64,000 nt of DNA from Paenibacillus graminis (GCF_000758705.1 NZ_CP009287.1:2976001-3040000); one strand, 5' to 3'. Shown: positions 16,404 through 25,500, counted from the first letter of the stretch. A program made the numbers and translations. Notes: generated from the letters alone by a model not told the origin.

Positions 16404-17324
16404 ATGTCATCTCTTGTAGTCAGCAATATTACGGAACTGATCGGCAATACGCCGGTGGTTCGCTTGAACCGGTTAACCGGACCGCAGGATGCGGAACTGT
16501 ATGTGAAGCTGGAAATGTTCAACCCCAGCGGCAGCGTCAAGGACCGGGCGGCATATCATTTGATACTCCAGGCAGAGCTTGCCGGAGTCTTGAAGCCTGG
16601 CGGAACCATTATCGAGCCGACGAGCGGCAATACGGGCATCGGGCTGGCGATGAATGCGGCGGCCAAAGGCTATAGAGCCATTCTGGTGATGCCTGACAAT
16701 ATGACGAAGGAACGGATCAATATTCTAAAAGCATACGGAGCAGAGGTAGTGCTGACTCCGGCAGCAGAGCGGATGCCGGGAGCAATCGCCAAGGCGCTGG
16801 AGCTGGGAAGTGAGATTGCGGACAGCTTCATTCCGCAGCAGTTCGAGAACCAAGCCAATCCCGATATTCACCGGATTACAACAGCACCGGAAATCCTGGC
16901 GCAAATGGATGGCAGGCTGGATGTATTCGTAGCAGCCTCGGGGACTGGGGGGACCATAACAGGTACCGGAGAAGCACTTCGCCAGCAGCTGCCGGAGATC
17001 CGTATTGTTGTGGTGGAGCCGCAAGGCTCACCGGTGCTCTCCGGCGGCCAGCCCGGACCGCATAAGCTGGTCGGGACCAGCCCGGGTTTTGTGCCGGCCA
17101 TATTGAATACAGGTATCTATGATGAAATTGTCCAGGTCTCCGATGAGGACGCGCTGGAGATGGTCAGAACACTGGCCAGTACGGAGGGAATCCTGATCGG
17201 ACCTTCCGGCGGAGCGGCGGTCTGGACGGCGCTTCAGGAAGCGCGGCGGCTGGGTAGCGGCAAGCGGGTGCTGTGCATCGCCCCCGATACAGGTGAACGT
17301 TACCTGAGCATGGGGATATTTTAA
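16404..17324 (+). CDS. cysK: Cysteine synthase A family (O-acetylserine sulfhydrylase)
   Basis: 306-aa PLP enzyme forming cysteine from O-acetylserine and sulfide, cytoplasmic. ATG 16404 follows GAGGAGG. The PLP lysine is K46 in NPSGSVKDR. Substrate loop EPTSGNTGIGLA, phosphate-binding loop ASGTGGTITGTGEAL and VGTSPGFVP are present; the C-terminal active-site segment reads GPSGGAA where most CysK have GISSGA. The length is normal. The gene is probably monocistronic, as the lipoprotein that follows has its own site. A related role such as cystathionine beta-synthase-like activity cannot be excluded. Confidence 0.93.
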   Translation: MSSLVVSNITELIGNTPVVRLNRLTGPQDAELYVKLEMFNPSGSVKDRAAYHLILQAELAGVLKPGGTIIEPTSGNTGIGLAMNAAAKGYRAILVMPDNMTKERINILKAYGAEVVLTPAAERMPGAIAKALELGSEIADSFIPQQFENQANPDIHRITTAPEILAQMDGRLDVFVAASGTGGTITGTGEALRQQLPEIRIVVVEPQGSPVLSGGQPGPHKLVGTSPGFVPAILNTGIYDEIVQVSDEDALEMVRTLASTEGILIGPSGGAAVWTALQEARRLGSGKRVLCIAPDTGERYLSMGIF

Positions 17325-17358
17325 TGAAAGTTAGACTTCCTGTCTGGGAGGGAATTAT

Positions 17359-18381
17359 ATGCTGAAGCTGTTCCGGATGGCTTTCATTGTCCTTCTGCTG
17401 GTTACCGCCGGATGCAATACACGGGAGAAAGACTCTGCAAACGGCGGACAACCAGGTGCATCGCCAGCCGCAGCCGGGCAGACCCCACAGGTAACGCCAG
17501 TGTCACCTGAGGCAACACTTCAACCGGCAGTAACCCGTGGAGGGACGCCGGATGTTTCCGGCAGTAAGCCATCTGCTGAGGCGTCCAACGCCGCACCGGC
17601 AGCCTATCTCGATCCGGCGAAGCTGTCGTCCGGCTTTGGATTTGCCGACAGTTCAGGCAAGCATCTCCTTGCCGCATGGGAAGATGACAGCAGGCTAGCA
17701 GAAATGAAATTGCTGAATACAGCTGTTGGCAACAATGGCCAGGTTCTTAGTGTGGCATTGGAGAAATGGCAGCCCGGCAGTGCTGACAGCAACGGCAGGG
17801 ATATGGCGAATAATTTCGCCAATCTGTCCGGGTATGTTTTTACTGTGGAGGACGGGAAGGCAGCATCTGATGAGACCTACTACTTGGCCAATTCTGCAAA
17901 GCTGGTCCGCGGATCGCTGCTTGCAGTTAAGCCGCCAGCCGACCTTTCACAGCAGCTTGATGCAGATGATCCGGTGCGGCAGCAAATCCTTGCGCTTAAA
18001 AAGCGCGATATTAAGTCCATCTGGAAGCTCGCAGATCTGGCGGAAGCACCGGAAGACCGGCACCTGTATGTTGTTCAATTCGTGAGACAGAACACAAATA
18101 TGCTGTTCAGCCTGGTACTCCAGAAGGGTCCGGAGCTCAGCTTCATGGACTATCCGGCGAAGATCCGGGACGATGAATATTCGGTCTGGCGTGTTGATGA
18201 CGGCGGGGAAATGACTCCCGGGATGTTCTCGCTGCTTTTTGCGGCAAGGACAGCAAACGGTGTGGCGCTTGGCGTGAATTGGCTGGGAGCGGAGGGTGTG
18301 AATTCTTTTGTTCTCCTCCAGCAAAACGCAGGGTTCAAGGAAATGGGGATCGAATACAGCCGGTACACTTCACCGTTGTAG
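17359..18381 (+). CDS. Hypothetical lipoprotein
   Basis: 340-aa exported protein with a lipoprotein signal: LFRMAFIVLLLVTAGC, lipobox VTAGC with the lipidated Cys at ~19. A low-complexity Pro/Ala/Gly/Thr-rich spacer follows (~25-80), then a globular region with AYLDPAKLSSGFGF and DYPAKIRDDEYSVWRVDDGG. I do not recognise the family. ATG 17359 follows GGGAGGG. It lies 34 bp after the cysteine synthase gene and may be co-transcribed. It would be anchored on the outer face of the membrane. Confidence 0.8.
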   Translation: MLKLFRMAFIVLLLVTAGCNTREKDSANGGQPGASPAAAGQTPQVTPVSPEATLQPAVTRGGTPDVSGSKPSAEASNAAPAAYLDPAKLSSGFGFADSSGKHLLAAWEDDSRLAEMKLLNTAVGNNGQVLSVALEKWQPGSADSNGRDMANNFANLSGYVFTVEDGKAASDETYYLANSAKLVRGSLLAVKPPADLSQQLDADDPVRQQILALKKRDIKSIWKLADLAEAPEDRHLYVVQFVRQNTNMLFSLVLQKGPELSFMDYPAKIRDDEYSVWRVDDGGEMTPGMFSLLFAARTANGVALGVNWLGAEGVNSFVLLQQNAGFKEMGIEYSRYTSPL

Positions 18382-18660
18382 GCCGCAAGGACAGGCCAAA
18401 TTGGGGTTCGGAGCCTTTTGAAGAAGGGCCGGCGGACTGACCGGAAGAACCGGTATAAGAAGCAAATGTATAAGAAGTGAACGGATGGGGTGCGAGCCGC
18501 ATCTGTTTTTGTGCCAGAGGGCAAGTTGAACCGAAAAAGCTCGCAATAAATTTTAAATACTTATTTTTGTAACATTTAAGCTCTCCGTATAGCCCGAAAG
18601 AGTCATGTCAGGTTGGCGGGAGAATGCTATTGTAAGGCTTAAGATTGGGAGGGGACAGCA

Positions 18661-19503
18661 ACGTATACAAGAATTAAACTGCTTATTCTGCTGCTGCCCA
18701 CCGTTATGGTCGGCATTTGGGAAATTGTGCGCCATCAGTTCCTGATGCCGTATCTCTCCATGGATATGGGCAATTACTTAACCCCTGTGCTTGTATTCTT
18801 ATTCAGCATAGTGCTGCTGGTGCCGCTGTTCTCTCTTATGGAAAAGAATGCCAGGGAACTGGAGCAGGAACGTTTGCTGAAGACGGCCATGGAGGCGCGG
18901 GAAGCGCTGGCAAAAGAGCTTCATGACGGGATCGCACAATCTTTATTTTTGTTGTCTGTACGGATCGACCGCCTGGAGCAGAAGCATCAGCGGGGAGAAA
19001 TGGATGCAGAAACGATCGGCCAGCTCAAAAAAAACGTGCATGAAACCAACCGCTATGTCCGTCAGGCTATTTCCAATCTGAAGGTTCCGGTTGAAGCTGC
19101 ACAGACGTCTCTGCTGGCACAGTCCGTTCAGGAGCAGTTGAAGCAGATTGCCCGTGAGGTCACAGTTGAGGCAGCCATGGATTGGAGCCTGCGGGACGTA
19201 AACCTCAGTCCTGCTGAACAGGCCGAGCTGCTCTCCTGTATCCGTGAGGCCATGATTAATGTCCGCAAGCATACCCGGGCGGGCAGGGTTGCGATTTCCG
19301 GCCACGAAGACGGGCAGGGCTGGCGTGTAACCATTTCTGATGACGGGGCCGGAATCGGGCATGAGGACCCTTTTGCCGTAAGTGGCAGCTACGGGCTGCA
19401 GATTATGAAGGAGCGTGCGGAAGGGATGGGCTGGACACTTGTGCTGAAATCCGGGGAGTACGGGACCATCGTAGAAATTGCCAAAAAGGGGGCTTCCGTA
19501 TGA
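18661..19503 (+). CDS. Sensor histidine kinase (HisKA_3 type) with apparent ACG start
   Basis: Membrane sensor kinase of a two-component system. The first ATG in frame is at 18706, but it has no ribosome binding site and would remove most of the first membrane segment. GGGAGGGG at 18647-18654 lies six bases before an ACG at 18661, giving the natural N terminus (M)YTRIKLLILLLPTVMVG; no ATG/GTG/TTG exists between the in-frame TAA at 18640 and 18706. Two membrane segments precede the dimerisation helix with phospho-acceptor H88 in ELHDGIAQSLF. The ATPase domain shows REAMINVRKHT (N box) and SDDGAGIG (G1). There is no PAS or HAMP domain, so sensing is probably intramembrane. It overlaps the response regulator gene by four bases. 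Confidence 0.88.
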   Translation, partial: TYTRIKLLILLLPTVMVGIWEIVRHQFLMPYLSMDMGNYLTPVLVFLFSIVLLVPLFSLMEKNARELEQERLLKTAMEAREALAKELHDGIAQSLFLLSVRIDRLEQKHQRGEMDAETIGQLKKNVHETNRYVRQAISNLKVPVEAAQTSLLAQSVQEQLKQIAREVTVEAAMDWSLRDVNLSPAEQAELLSCIREAMINVRKHTRAGRVAISGHEDGQGWRVTISDDGAGIGHEDPFAVSGSYGLQIMKERAEGMGWTLVLKSGEYGTIVEIAKKGASV

Positions 19504-20165
19504 GCAGCTGCCGGGTGCTTGTTGTGGACGATCATGCCCATGCCCGTGAGGCGATGTGCGAGATTTTGGCTATGGATGAACGATTTGAGGTTATCGGGGC
19601 AGTGGGAAGCGGAGCCGAAGCCATCGAGCGGACCGGACTCTGGATGCCGGATCTGATCCTGATCGACATTCAAATGCCGGAGATGGATGGTCTGGAGACT
19701 ACGCGCCGGATCAAATTGGAATTTCCCTATGTCAAAATCGTGATCGTAACCGTTTCTGACGAAATCTCTTATTTATTCGAGGCGCTGAAGCAGGGGGCAC
19801 AGGGCTATCTGCTGAAAAACCTGGCTCCATCGACCTGGATTGAATACCTGCTGGCCATTGTCAGTGAGGAGGTTCCGCTGAGCCGGGAGCTGGCTTTTCA
19901 GATCCTGAAGGAGTTTGCCGTCACCTCTGTCAAGGAAGAGCGGGAAGCATTAACGGCACGGGAGAAGGAAATACTGGGATGTGTGTCCTCCGGTTCCACC
20001 AATAAGGAGATCGCGGCAACGCTCGGAATCTCGGAGCATACCGTCAAAAACCATCTTAAAAACATCCTCCAGAAGCTTCAGCTCCAGAACCGCACGCAGC
20101 TTACCAGATATGCTCTGGAGCAGGGGCTTGCGTCGCGGGAGCGGGATTTTCCCAAGAAACAATAG
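19500..20165 (+). CDS. NarL/LuxR-type response regulator
   Basis: 221-aa DNA-binding response regulator, partner of the kinase just upstream (ATGA overlap). Receiver domain: acidic pair DD in VLVVDDHAHAR, phospho-acceptor D56 in LILIDIQMPEMDG, Thr/Ser switch in IVTVSD and Lys in GYLLKNLAPS. The output domain is a GerE/LuxR helix-turn-helix: LTAREKEILGCVSSGSTNKEIA and HTVKNHLKNILQKL. The YcnI-like gene begins 61 bp further on, making it the likely target or partner. The environmental signal is unknown; copper is an inference from the neighbour. Confidence 0.93.
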   Translation: MSSCRVLVVDDHAHAREAMCEILAMDERFEVIGAVGSGAEAIERTGLWMPDLILIDIQMPEMDGLETTRRIKLEFPYVKIVIVTVSDEISYLFEALKQGAQGYLLKNLAPSTWIEYLLAIVSEEVPLSRELAFQILKEFAVTSVKEEREALTAREKEILGCVSSGSTNKEIAATLGISEHTVKNHLKNILQKLQLQNRTQLTRYALEQGLASRERDFPKKQ

Positions 20166-20226
20166 ACATCCATGCGCTCATTGGCAGCGCTTCAAACGAT
20201 GAAATTTCGGAGAAGGGGATATTAAT

Positions 20227-20898
20227 ATGAACAGACTGTTTCGTAAAATAGCGGTGTTGGCCGCCCCGTCTGCGGCAGCCTTGATGCTGTTCGCCGCTGC
20301 AGCCAGTGCGCATGTGACCGTTGCACCGGCCGAATCTACCACCGGCGCATGGGAGACATATACCCTAAAAGTGCCTTCCGAAAAAGACGCTGCCACCGTG
20401 CAGATCGATCTGCGCATACCCGCAGGAGCTGAATTCAAGCAATACGAGGCTGTGCCTGGCTGGGATGTGAAGATAGACGGCAACAAAATCAGCTGGGTAT
20501 CGACCGGAGCAGGAATCCAGGCCGGGCAATTTCAGCGCTTTTACTTCACAGCCAAGAACCCGGACACCACGGGTGATATCGCCTGGGACGCCTACCAGCA
20601 TTATGCTGACGGCAGCCTGGTGCAGTGGTCCGGAGAGGAAGGAACGGAAACCCCGCATTCCATCACGGAGATTGTGCAGGCGGCAGCCGGCGGCGGCAGT
20701 CATTCCGGCATGGCGATGGACGATCATGGTTCAATGAGCACGGGTGACCAGGATTCCATGAGTATGGACGAGCACAATGCGATCATGGAGGAACATGACA
20801 AAACATCTGGCGTATCCCCTATGATTTACATTGCACTCGGCATTTCCTTGCTGTCTTTTCTGCTGGCGGCGATTGCGTTGCTGCGAAAACGGGCATAA
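20227..20898 (+). CDS. YcnI-like (DUF1775) copper-binding surface protein with Met/His-rich tail
   Basis: 223-aa exported membrane-anchored protein. The signal peptide ends at ...AAASA so that the mature chain starts HVTVAPAES; in YcnI proteins the N-terminal His forms a single-histidine brace that binds Cu(II). The DUF1775 domain spans ~30-150 (GAWETYTLKVPSEKDAATV, PGWDVKIDGNKISW, FYFTAKNPDT). It is followed by a Met/His/Asp-rich stretch (GMAMDDHGSM, DSMSMDEHN) that looks like a second copper-binding element, then a C-terminal membrane anchor ending in RKRA. A strong terminator follows. Located directly after a two-component system, it suggests a metal-responsive unit (inference). Confidence 0.9.
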   Translation: MNRLFRKIAVLAAPSAAALMLFAAAASAHVTVAPAESTTGAWETYTLKVPSEKDAATVQIDLRIPAGAEFKQYEAVPGWDVKIDGNKISWVSTGAGIQAGQFQRFYFTAKNPDTTGDIAWDAYQHYADGSLVQWSGEEGTETPHSITEIVQAAAGGGSHSGMAMDDHGSMSTGDQDSMSMDEHNAIMEEHDKTSGVSPMIYIALGISLLSFLLAAIALLRKRA

Positions 20899-20952
20899 AG
20901 CAGGCCAGTTCTACTACAAGGTTCACTTTTAGAATAACAAGGTTAGTAAAGG

Positions 20953-20988
20953 AGACTTTTCTGAATGTGTTCAGAAGAGTCTTTTTTT
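20953..20988 (+). terminator. Intrinsic terminator after the YcnI-like gene
   Basis: AGACTTTTCTGAA and TTCAGAAGAGTCT pair with one wobble around a TGTG loop, followed by seven T. It ends the kinase-regulator-ycnI unit. Confidence 0.92.
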
Positions 20989-21095
20989 ATGCTAAAAATG
21001 TAATATACAGGTAGAAAATGGTACGGAAGCAGGCGACCATTTTCACGTAAAATCAACCGTTTTCCCTAACAAATCATAATATTTACCAATTATAA

Positions 21096-21109
21096 TGTAA
21101 GCGTTACCA
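21096..21109 (+). promoter_or_regulatory. cre-like CcpA site upstream of the xyloglucanase
   Basis: TGTAAGCGTTACCA matches the cre consensus TGWAANCGNTNWCA at 13 of 14 positions. It lies ~130 bp before the xyloglucanase ATG, between two direct repeats of TACCAATT. Catabolite repression of a plant-polymer enzyme would be expected. The rest of 20989-21236 has no gene. Confidence 0.55.
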
Positions 21110-21236
21110 ATTGTACATGCTGCTGTTTGCGGAATCATGCCGGGGATCAGAGAGGAGGGCAAGGTAGCGGGGGAAGCGCAAGAAGCGCAAGAAGCCATAG
21201 ACTTGTATAGGAAAAATCAAACCTTAGGAGGCGTAA

Positions 21237-24200
21237 ATGGTGACTCGAAAACGTATCCGTAAACTGGGACTGGTTGTCCTGCTGGCCGCTATGACAAGCT
21301 CGTTATTCACTGCCTTTCCAGCAATTACCCGCGCAGCCGCAAGCGAAGCCTATAACTGGAAAAGTGTCGTCACTGGAGCAGGCGGAGGGTTTGTGCCCGG
21401 CATTATTTTTAATCAGAGCGAACCGGATTTAATCTATGCGCGTACCGACATCGGCGGGGCTTACCGCTGGAATCAGGCCACAGGCAGCTGGGTATCCATC
21501 AGCGATGCGGTAGGCTGGGTAGACTGGAACAAGAACGGTGTGGATGCCCTTGCGACTGATCCTGTCGACCCTGACAAGGTATACATGGCTACAGGCACCT
21601 ATACCAACAGCTGGGATGACAACGGGCAGATTATGCGTTCCGGCGACCGGGGAAACACCTGGCAGTCCACTCCGCTGCCGTTCAAGGTTGGAGGCAACAT
21701 GCCGGGGCGGTCCGCAGGGGAACGTCTGGTTATCGATCCTAATAAGAACAGCATCCTCTTTTTTGGAGCGCGCAGCGGTAACGGGTTGTGGAAAAGCACA
21801 GACTCGGGTGTAACCTGGTCGAAAGTAAGCTCTTTCCCGAATGTCGGCACCTATATCCAGAATCCGACGCTTGAATACGGCAATGATCTGGTCGGATTAT
21901 CGTGGATTACTTTTGACCCAAATACAGGCACGCCGGGAAACGCTACGCAAACGATCTATGTCGGTGTTGCCGATACGGCGAGCAGCGTATACCGCAGTAC
22001 AGATGGTGGAGCAACGTGGACGGCGATTCCCGGACAGCCCACCGGCTACCTGCCGCATCACGGGGTGCTGTCTTCTACAGGAGATCTATACATTACGTAC
22101 AGCAATGGTGTCGGCCCGTATGACGGCAGCAAAGGTGAAGTCTGGAAGCTGAATACAGCAAGCGGAGCCTGGACCAACATCAGCCCGTCTGCCGGAACGG
22201 ATAACTGGTACGGCTTCGGCGGATTGGCTGTGGATGCCCAGCATCCCGATACGGTCATGGTATCCAGCCTGAATGCCTGGTGGCCGGACGAGGTGATCTT
22301 CCGCAGCACGAATGGAGGAGCGACCTGGAGCCGGATTTGGGACTGGGGCAGCTACCCGGAGCGGAGCTACAAGTTTGCTATGGACATTACCGCCGCGCCT
22401 TGGCTGAACCATGGCGTTACCAACTCTACTTCACTCGATCCCTCACCGAAGCTGGGTTGGATGATGGGCGATCTCGAGATTGACCCGTTCAACTCAAACC
22501 GGATGATGTACGGTACAGGGGCCACGATCTACGGAACGAACAATCTGACCTCCTGGGATACCGGAGGCAAAGTTAATATTGCGGTAATGGCCAAAGGCGT
22601 GGAGGAAACGGCTGTGCTTGGGCTGATCAGCCCTCCCTCGGGAACGGCCCATCTGATTACGGCGCTTGGAGACGTTTCCGGCTTCCGGTATGAAGATCTG
22701 ACCCAGGCGCCGGTCAAGTTCCAGACCAGTCCTTCGTGGGCAACGACGACGGGCATCGATTTTGCGGAATTGAATCCGTCCTATGTAGTGCGCGTAGGGG
22801 GAGCAGATAAGGAGAAGGACCCGGGCATGAAGTCGATTGGAATCTCCAACGACGGCGGCGTCAACTGGTACATGCCGAACAGCGAGCCTTCTAGCGGCAC
22901 GAAGACCACAGCAGGACAAGGCCAGGTTGCGGTATCTGCCAGCGGCAATTCCATCCTGTGGAGCACCTCGGATCTTGGAGTCTATTATTCCAAAACCACG
23001 GGCAACTCCTGGACCGTAAGCGCAGGCGTCCCAGCCGGAGCCAAAGTGGCCTCCGACAGAGTGAACCCGAACAAATTCTATGCGTTCTACGCAGGAATCT
23101 TCTATGTCAGTACGGATGGCGGAGCTACCTTCACCGCTACGGCGGCGGCAGGGTTACCGGCCAATAACGTTGGAGGGCTGCAGCCGAATCAAGCCCAGAT
23201 CAGCATGAAAGCCATGCCGGGCATTGAAGGAGACGTCTGGTTTGCCGGCGGCAATACAGTTGAAAACAAGTACGGTTTGTGGCATTCGATCAATTCGGGC
23301 ACAAGCTTCACGAAGCTGACGAACGTGGAGGAAGCCGATCTGATCGGCTTTGGCATGGCTGCCCCGGGCCAGAACTATATGGCACTCTATACGGTAGCCA
23401 GGATGGATGGAGTGAGAGGTGTCTTCCGTTCGGATGATGCCGGTGCATCGTGGGTGCGGATCAATGACGATGCCCACCAATACGCCAAAATTAACATGGC
23501 AATCACGGGAGACCCCAGAGTTTACGGCCGGGTCTATCTCGGTACGAACGGCCGAGGCACGCTCTATGCCGATCCAGTGAATCCGCCAGCACCCGGCGCC
23601 TCGATTACACCAGCCAGCGCCAGCTTCGACAAGAAGACAGCTAACCAGGCGGATATCGCTGTGACCCTCACGTTGTATGGGACTACCCTGGACTCGATTA
23701 AGAACGGTACCGCTGTTCTGTCGGCAGGAGCAGATTATACGGTCAGCGGCACCAAGGTTACGATCAAAAAAGAGTATCTGGCCACCCAGGCAACCGGTAC
23801 CACCCGGCTCAGCTTCAATTTCAGCGCAGGTGCGGCGAAGACATTGACCATAGCTGTCGTTGACACTACAGGAACGGCCAGTTCAGTCATTACACCGGTC
23901 ACTGCCAGTTTTGACAAGAAAACGGCCAGTCAAGCCGATATTCCAGTCACGCTGACGCTGAATGGCAATACCCTGAGCTTGATTAAGAACGGAACTGCTG
24001 TATTGACAGCCGGAACCGATTATACGGTCAGCGGCACAACCGTAACAATTAAGAAAGAATATCTGGCCGCTCAGCCGGTGGGTACCGCTACACTGAGCTT
24101 CATCTTCAGTGGCGGAGCTGCGCAACCGCTGGCTGTTGCTGTCGTGGATACAACTGCCGCACCGGCAGGGGCGCTTAAGGTACAGATGTATAACAGCGGA

Positions 24201-24623
24201 ACAGCGGCTTCTGCCAATACGATGAGCCCCAAATTCAAGCTAGTGAATACTGGCACCAGTGCGATTACACTGTCCGGTGTGAAATTAAGATACTATTACA
24301 CCATCGACGGAGAGCAGGCCCAGAACTTCTTCTGTGACTGGTCCCAGGTCGGCAGTGCAAATGTGACGGGCAGCTTTGTCAAAATGCCTTCTGCAAAAGC
24401 CGGCGCCGATCATTATGTAGAGCTTGGATTTAACAGCCCGGCGGGTTCCCTAGCAGCAGGCGCAAGCATCGATATCCAGGTGCGGGTGGCGAAATCAGAC
24501 TGGAGCAATTACACACAGACCGGGGACTATTCCTTTAATGGAGCGGATACCAATTATGCAGACTGGATTAAAGCTCCAGCCTATATTTCCGGCAGTCTGG
24601 TGTGGGGGAATGAGCCATCGTAA
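21237..24623 (+). CDS. Secreted xyloglucanase, GH74 with two X2 modules and CBM3
   Basis: 1128-aa secreted endo-xyloglucanase. ATG 21237 follows TTAGGAGG. The signal peptide ends near residue 34 (AITRAAA). The GH74 tandem beta-propeller spans ~38-780, with repeated Asp-box motifs such as STDSGVTW, STDGGATW, STNGGATW and STDGGATF. Candidate catalytic aspartates are D71 in YARTDIGGAYRW and D479 in ALGDVSGF, the two positions conserved in the family. Two Ig-like X2 (CBM_X2) modules follow (~787-878 and ~882-974; each begins SITP/VITP.. SFDKKTA and shares IKNGTAVL), then a cellulose-binding CBM3 (~979-1128: LKVQMYNSGTAASANTMSPKFKLVN). The architecture matches known Paenibacillus XEG74-type enzymes. 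Confidence 0.95.
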   Translation: MVTRKRIRKLGLVVLLAAMTSSLFTAFPAITRAAASEAYNWKSVVTGAGGGFVPGIIFNQSEPDLIYARTDIGGAYRWNQATGSWVSISDAVGWVDWNKNGVDALATDPVDPDKVYMATGTYTNSWDDNGQIMRSGDRGNTWQSTPLPFKVGGNMPGRSAGERLVIDPNKNSILFFGARSGNGLWKSTDSGVTWSKVSSFPNVGTYIQNPTLEYGNDLVGLSWITFDPNTGTPGNATQTIYVGVADTASSVYRSTDGGATWTAIPGQPTGYLPHHGVLSSTGDLYITYSNGVGPYDGSKGEVWKLNTASGAWTNISPSAGTDNWYGFGGLAVDAQHPDTVMVSSLNAWWPDEVIFRSTNGGATWSRIWDWGSYPERSYKFAMDITAAPWLNHGVTNSTSLDPSPKLGWMMGDLEIDPFNSNRMMYGTGATIYGTNNLTSWDTGGKVNIAVMAKGVEETAVLGLISPPSGTAHLITALGDVSGFRYEDLTQAPVKFQTSPSWATTTGIDFAELNPSYVVRVGGADKEKDPGMKSIGISNDGGVNWYMPNSEPSSGTKTTAGQGQVAVSASGNSILWSTSDLGVYYSKTTGNSWTVSAGVPAGAKVASDRVNPNKFYAFYAGIFYVSTDGGATFTATAAAGLPANNVGGLQPNQAQISMKAMPGIEGDVWFAGGNTVENKYGLWHSINSGTSFTKLTNVEEADLIGFGMAAPGQNYMALYTVARMDGVRGVFRSDDAGASWVRINDDAHQYAKINMAITGDPRVYGRVYLGTNGRGTLYADPVNPPAPGASITPASASFDKKTANQADIAVTLTLYGTTLDSIKNGTAVLSAGADYTVSGTKVTIKKEYLATQATGTTRLSFNFSAGAAKTLTIAVVDTTGTASSVITPVTASFDKKTASQADIPVTLTLNGNTLSLIKNGTAVLTAGTDYTVSGTTVTIKKEYLAAQPVGTATLSFIFSGGAAQPLAVAVVDTTAAPAGALKVQMYNSGTAASANTMSPKFKLVNTGTSAITLSGVKLRYYYTIDGEQAQNFFCDWSQVGSANVTGSFVKMPSAKAGADHYVELGFNSPAGSLAAGASIDIQVRVAKSDWSNYTQTGDYSFNGADTNYADWIKAPAYISGSLVWGNEPS

Positions 24624-24692
24624 TGTCCAAAGTGGCACCAAAAAGCCATCATGGCTGCTTAGGACTCCTTAATTGGCGCTGCTGGCGAAAAC

Positions 24693-25122
24693 AAAGGTAT
24701 AAATACCTTTGAATTGAACCTGAGCGGCGCTGGGGGCCCAAACAAAGGTATAAATACCTTTGAATTCGGCCTGAGCGGCGCTGGGGGCCCAAACAAAGGT
24801 ATAAATACCTTTGAATTCGGCCTGAGTGGCGCTGCTTGGCCCAAACAAAGGTATAAATACCTTTGAATCCAGCCTGAGCGGCGCTGGTGGCCCAAACAAT
24901 AAAGGTATAAATGCCTTTGAATCCGGCCTGAGCGGTGCTGGGGGCCCAAACAAAGGTATAAATACCTTTGAATCCGGCCTGAGCGGCGCTGCTGGCGAAA
25001 CAAAGGTATAAATACCTTTGAATCCGGCCTGAGCGGCGCTGACGGCCCAAACAAAGGTATAAATACCTTTGAATTGAGCCTGAGAGGCGCTGGGGGCCCA
25101 AACAAAGGTATAAAATACCTTT
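24693..25122. repeat. Array of nine ~51-bp hairpin repeats (array 2)
   Basis: Nine copies of a CAAAGGTA-TAAA-TACCTTTG hairpin starting at 24693, 24744, 24795, 24847, 24901, 24952, 25002, 25053 and 25104; unit lengths are 51, 51, 52, 54, 51, 50, 51 and 51 bp, the last copy being partial. Between hairpins is a GC-rich spacer (CGGCCTGAGCGGCGCTG then GGGGCCC) with its own small palindrome AGCG-G-CGCT. The hairpin core AGGTA(T/G)AAATACCTTTGA is shared with array 1, and the period is the same. Length changes of one to three bases break any reading frame, so the open frames on the minus strand are by-products. It lies between the xyloglucanase 3' end and convergent genes. One core (24901) changes TACC to TGCC, still pairable as a U-G in RNA. 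Confidence 0.92.
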
Positions 25123-25209
25123 GTTGGGACTATTCCGGCTTGCGAGGCGAATCGGGTGGTATATGTGCCCGTTATATTCTGCTGAACCGGGCCGAAAGGT
25201 ACTCCAAAC

Positions 25210-25248
25210 AACGAGCAGTAAGCCCATAAGGGAGCCTTGCTGCTCGTT
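25210..25248. other. Stem-loop downstream of array 2
   Basis: AACGAGCAGTAAG pairs with CTTGCTGCTCGTT (one wobble) around a 13-base loop. No T-run follows on either strand, so it is not a standard terminator. Confidence 0.6.
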
Positions 25249-25340
25249 TACAATATGCAAGTGAGCCTCATAATTGCTGTAGCGTCACAAATTATTAGTG
25301 ATAGAGCCACTTTTAAGTACATAAGAAGACATGAGAAGCA

Positions 25341-25500
25341 GTCTACTTCGTTCGAATGTTGTCTCTTTCGTACGAATGTTGTCTCTTTCGTTAGAATGTT
25401 GTCTCTTTCGTTCAAATATTGTTTCTTTTGTACTGAATGCTTTTTCTTTCAAATCAAATGTTTCTTTTTAAATCTAGTATTTCTTTTCAAATCAACTGTT
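25341..25500. repeat. Degenerate 20-bp tandem repeat
   Basis: Units of 20 bp in exact register, the first four nearly identical (GTCTCTTTCGTACGAATGTT at 25361, then 25381, 25401) and the following ones progressively diverged and more T-rich up to ~25545. It lies in an A/T-rich gene-free stretch (25123-25585) between array 2 and the SDR gene. No start site or coding signal is visible. Confidence 0.8.

Noticed and set aside
24649..25260. Minus-strand open frames with KVFIPLFG-type repeats across array 2
   Set aside because: Unit lengths of 50 to 54 bp shift the frame between units; several frames are open together and no start site is present.
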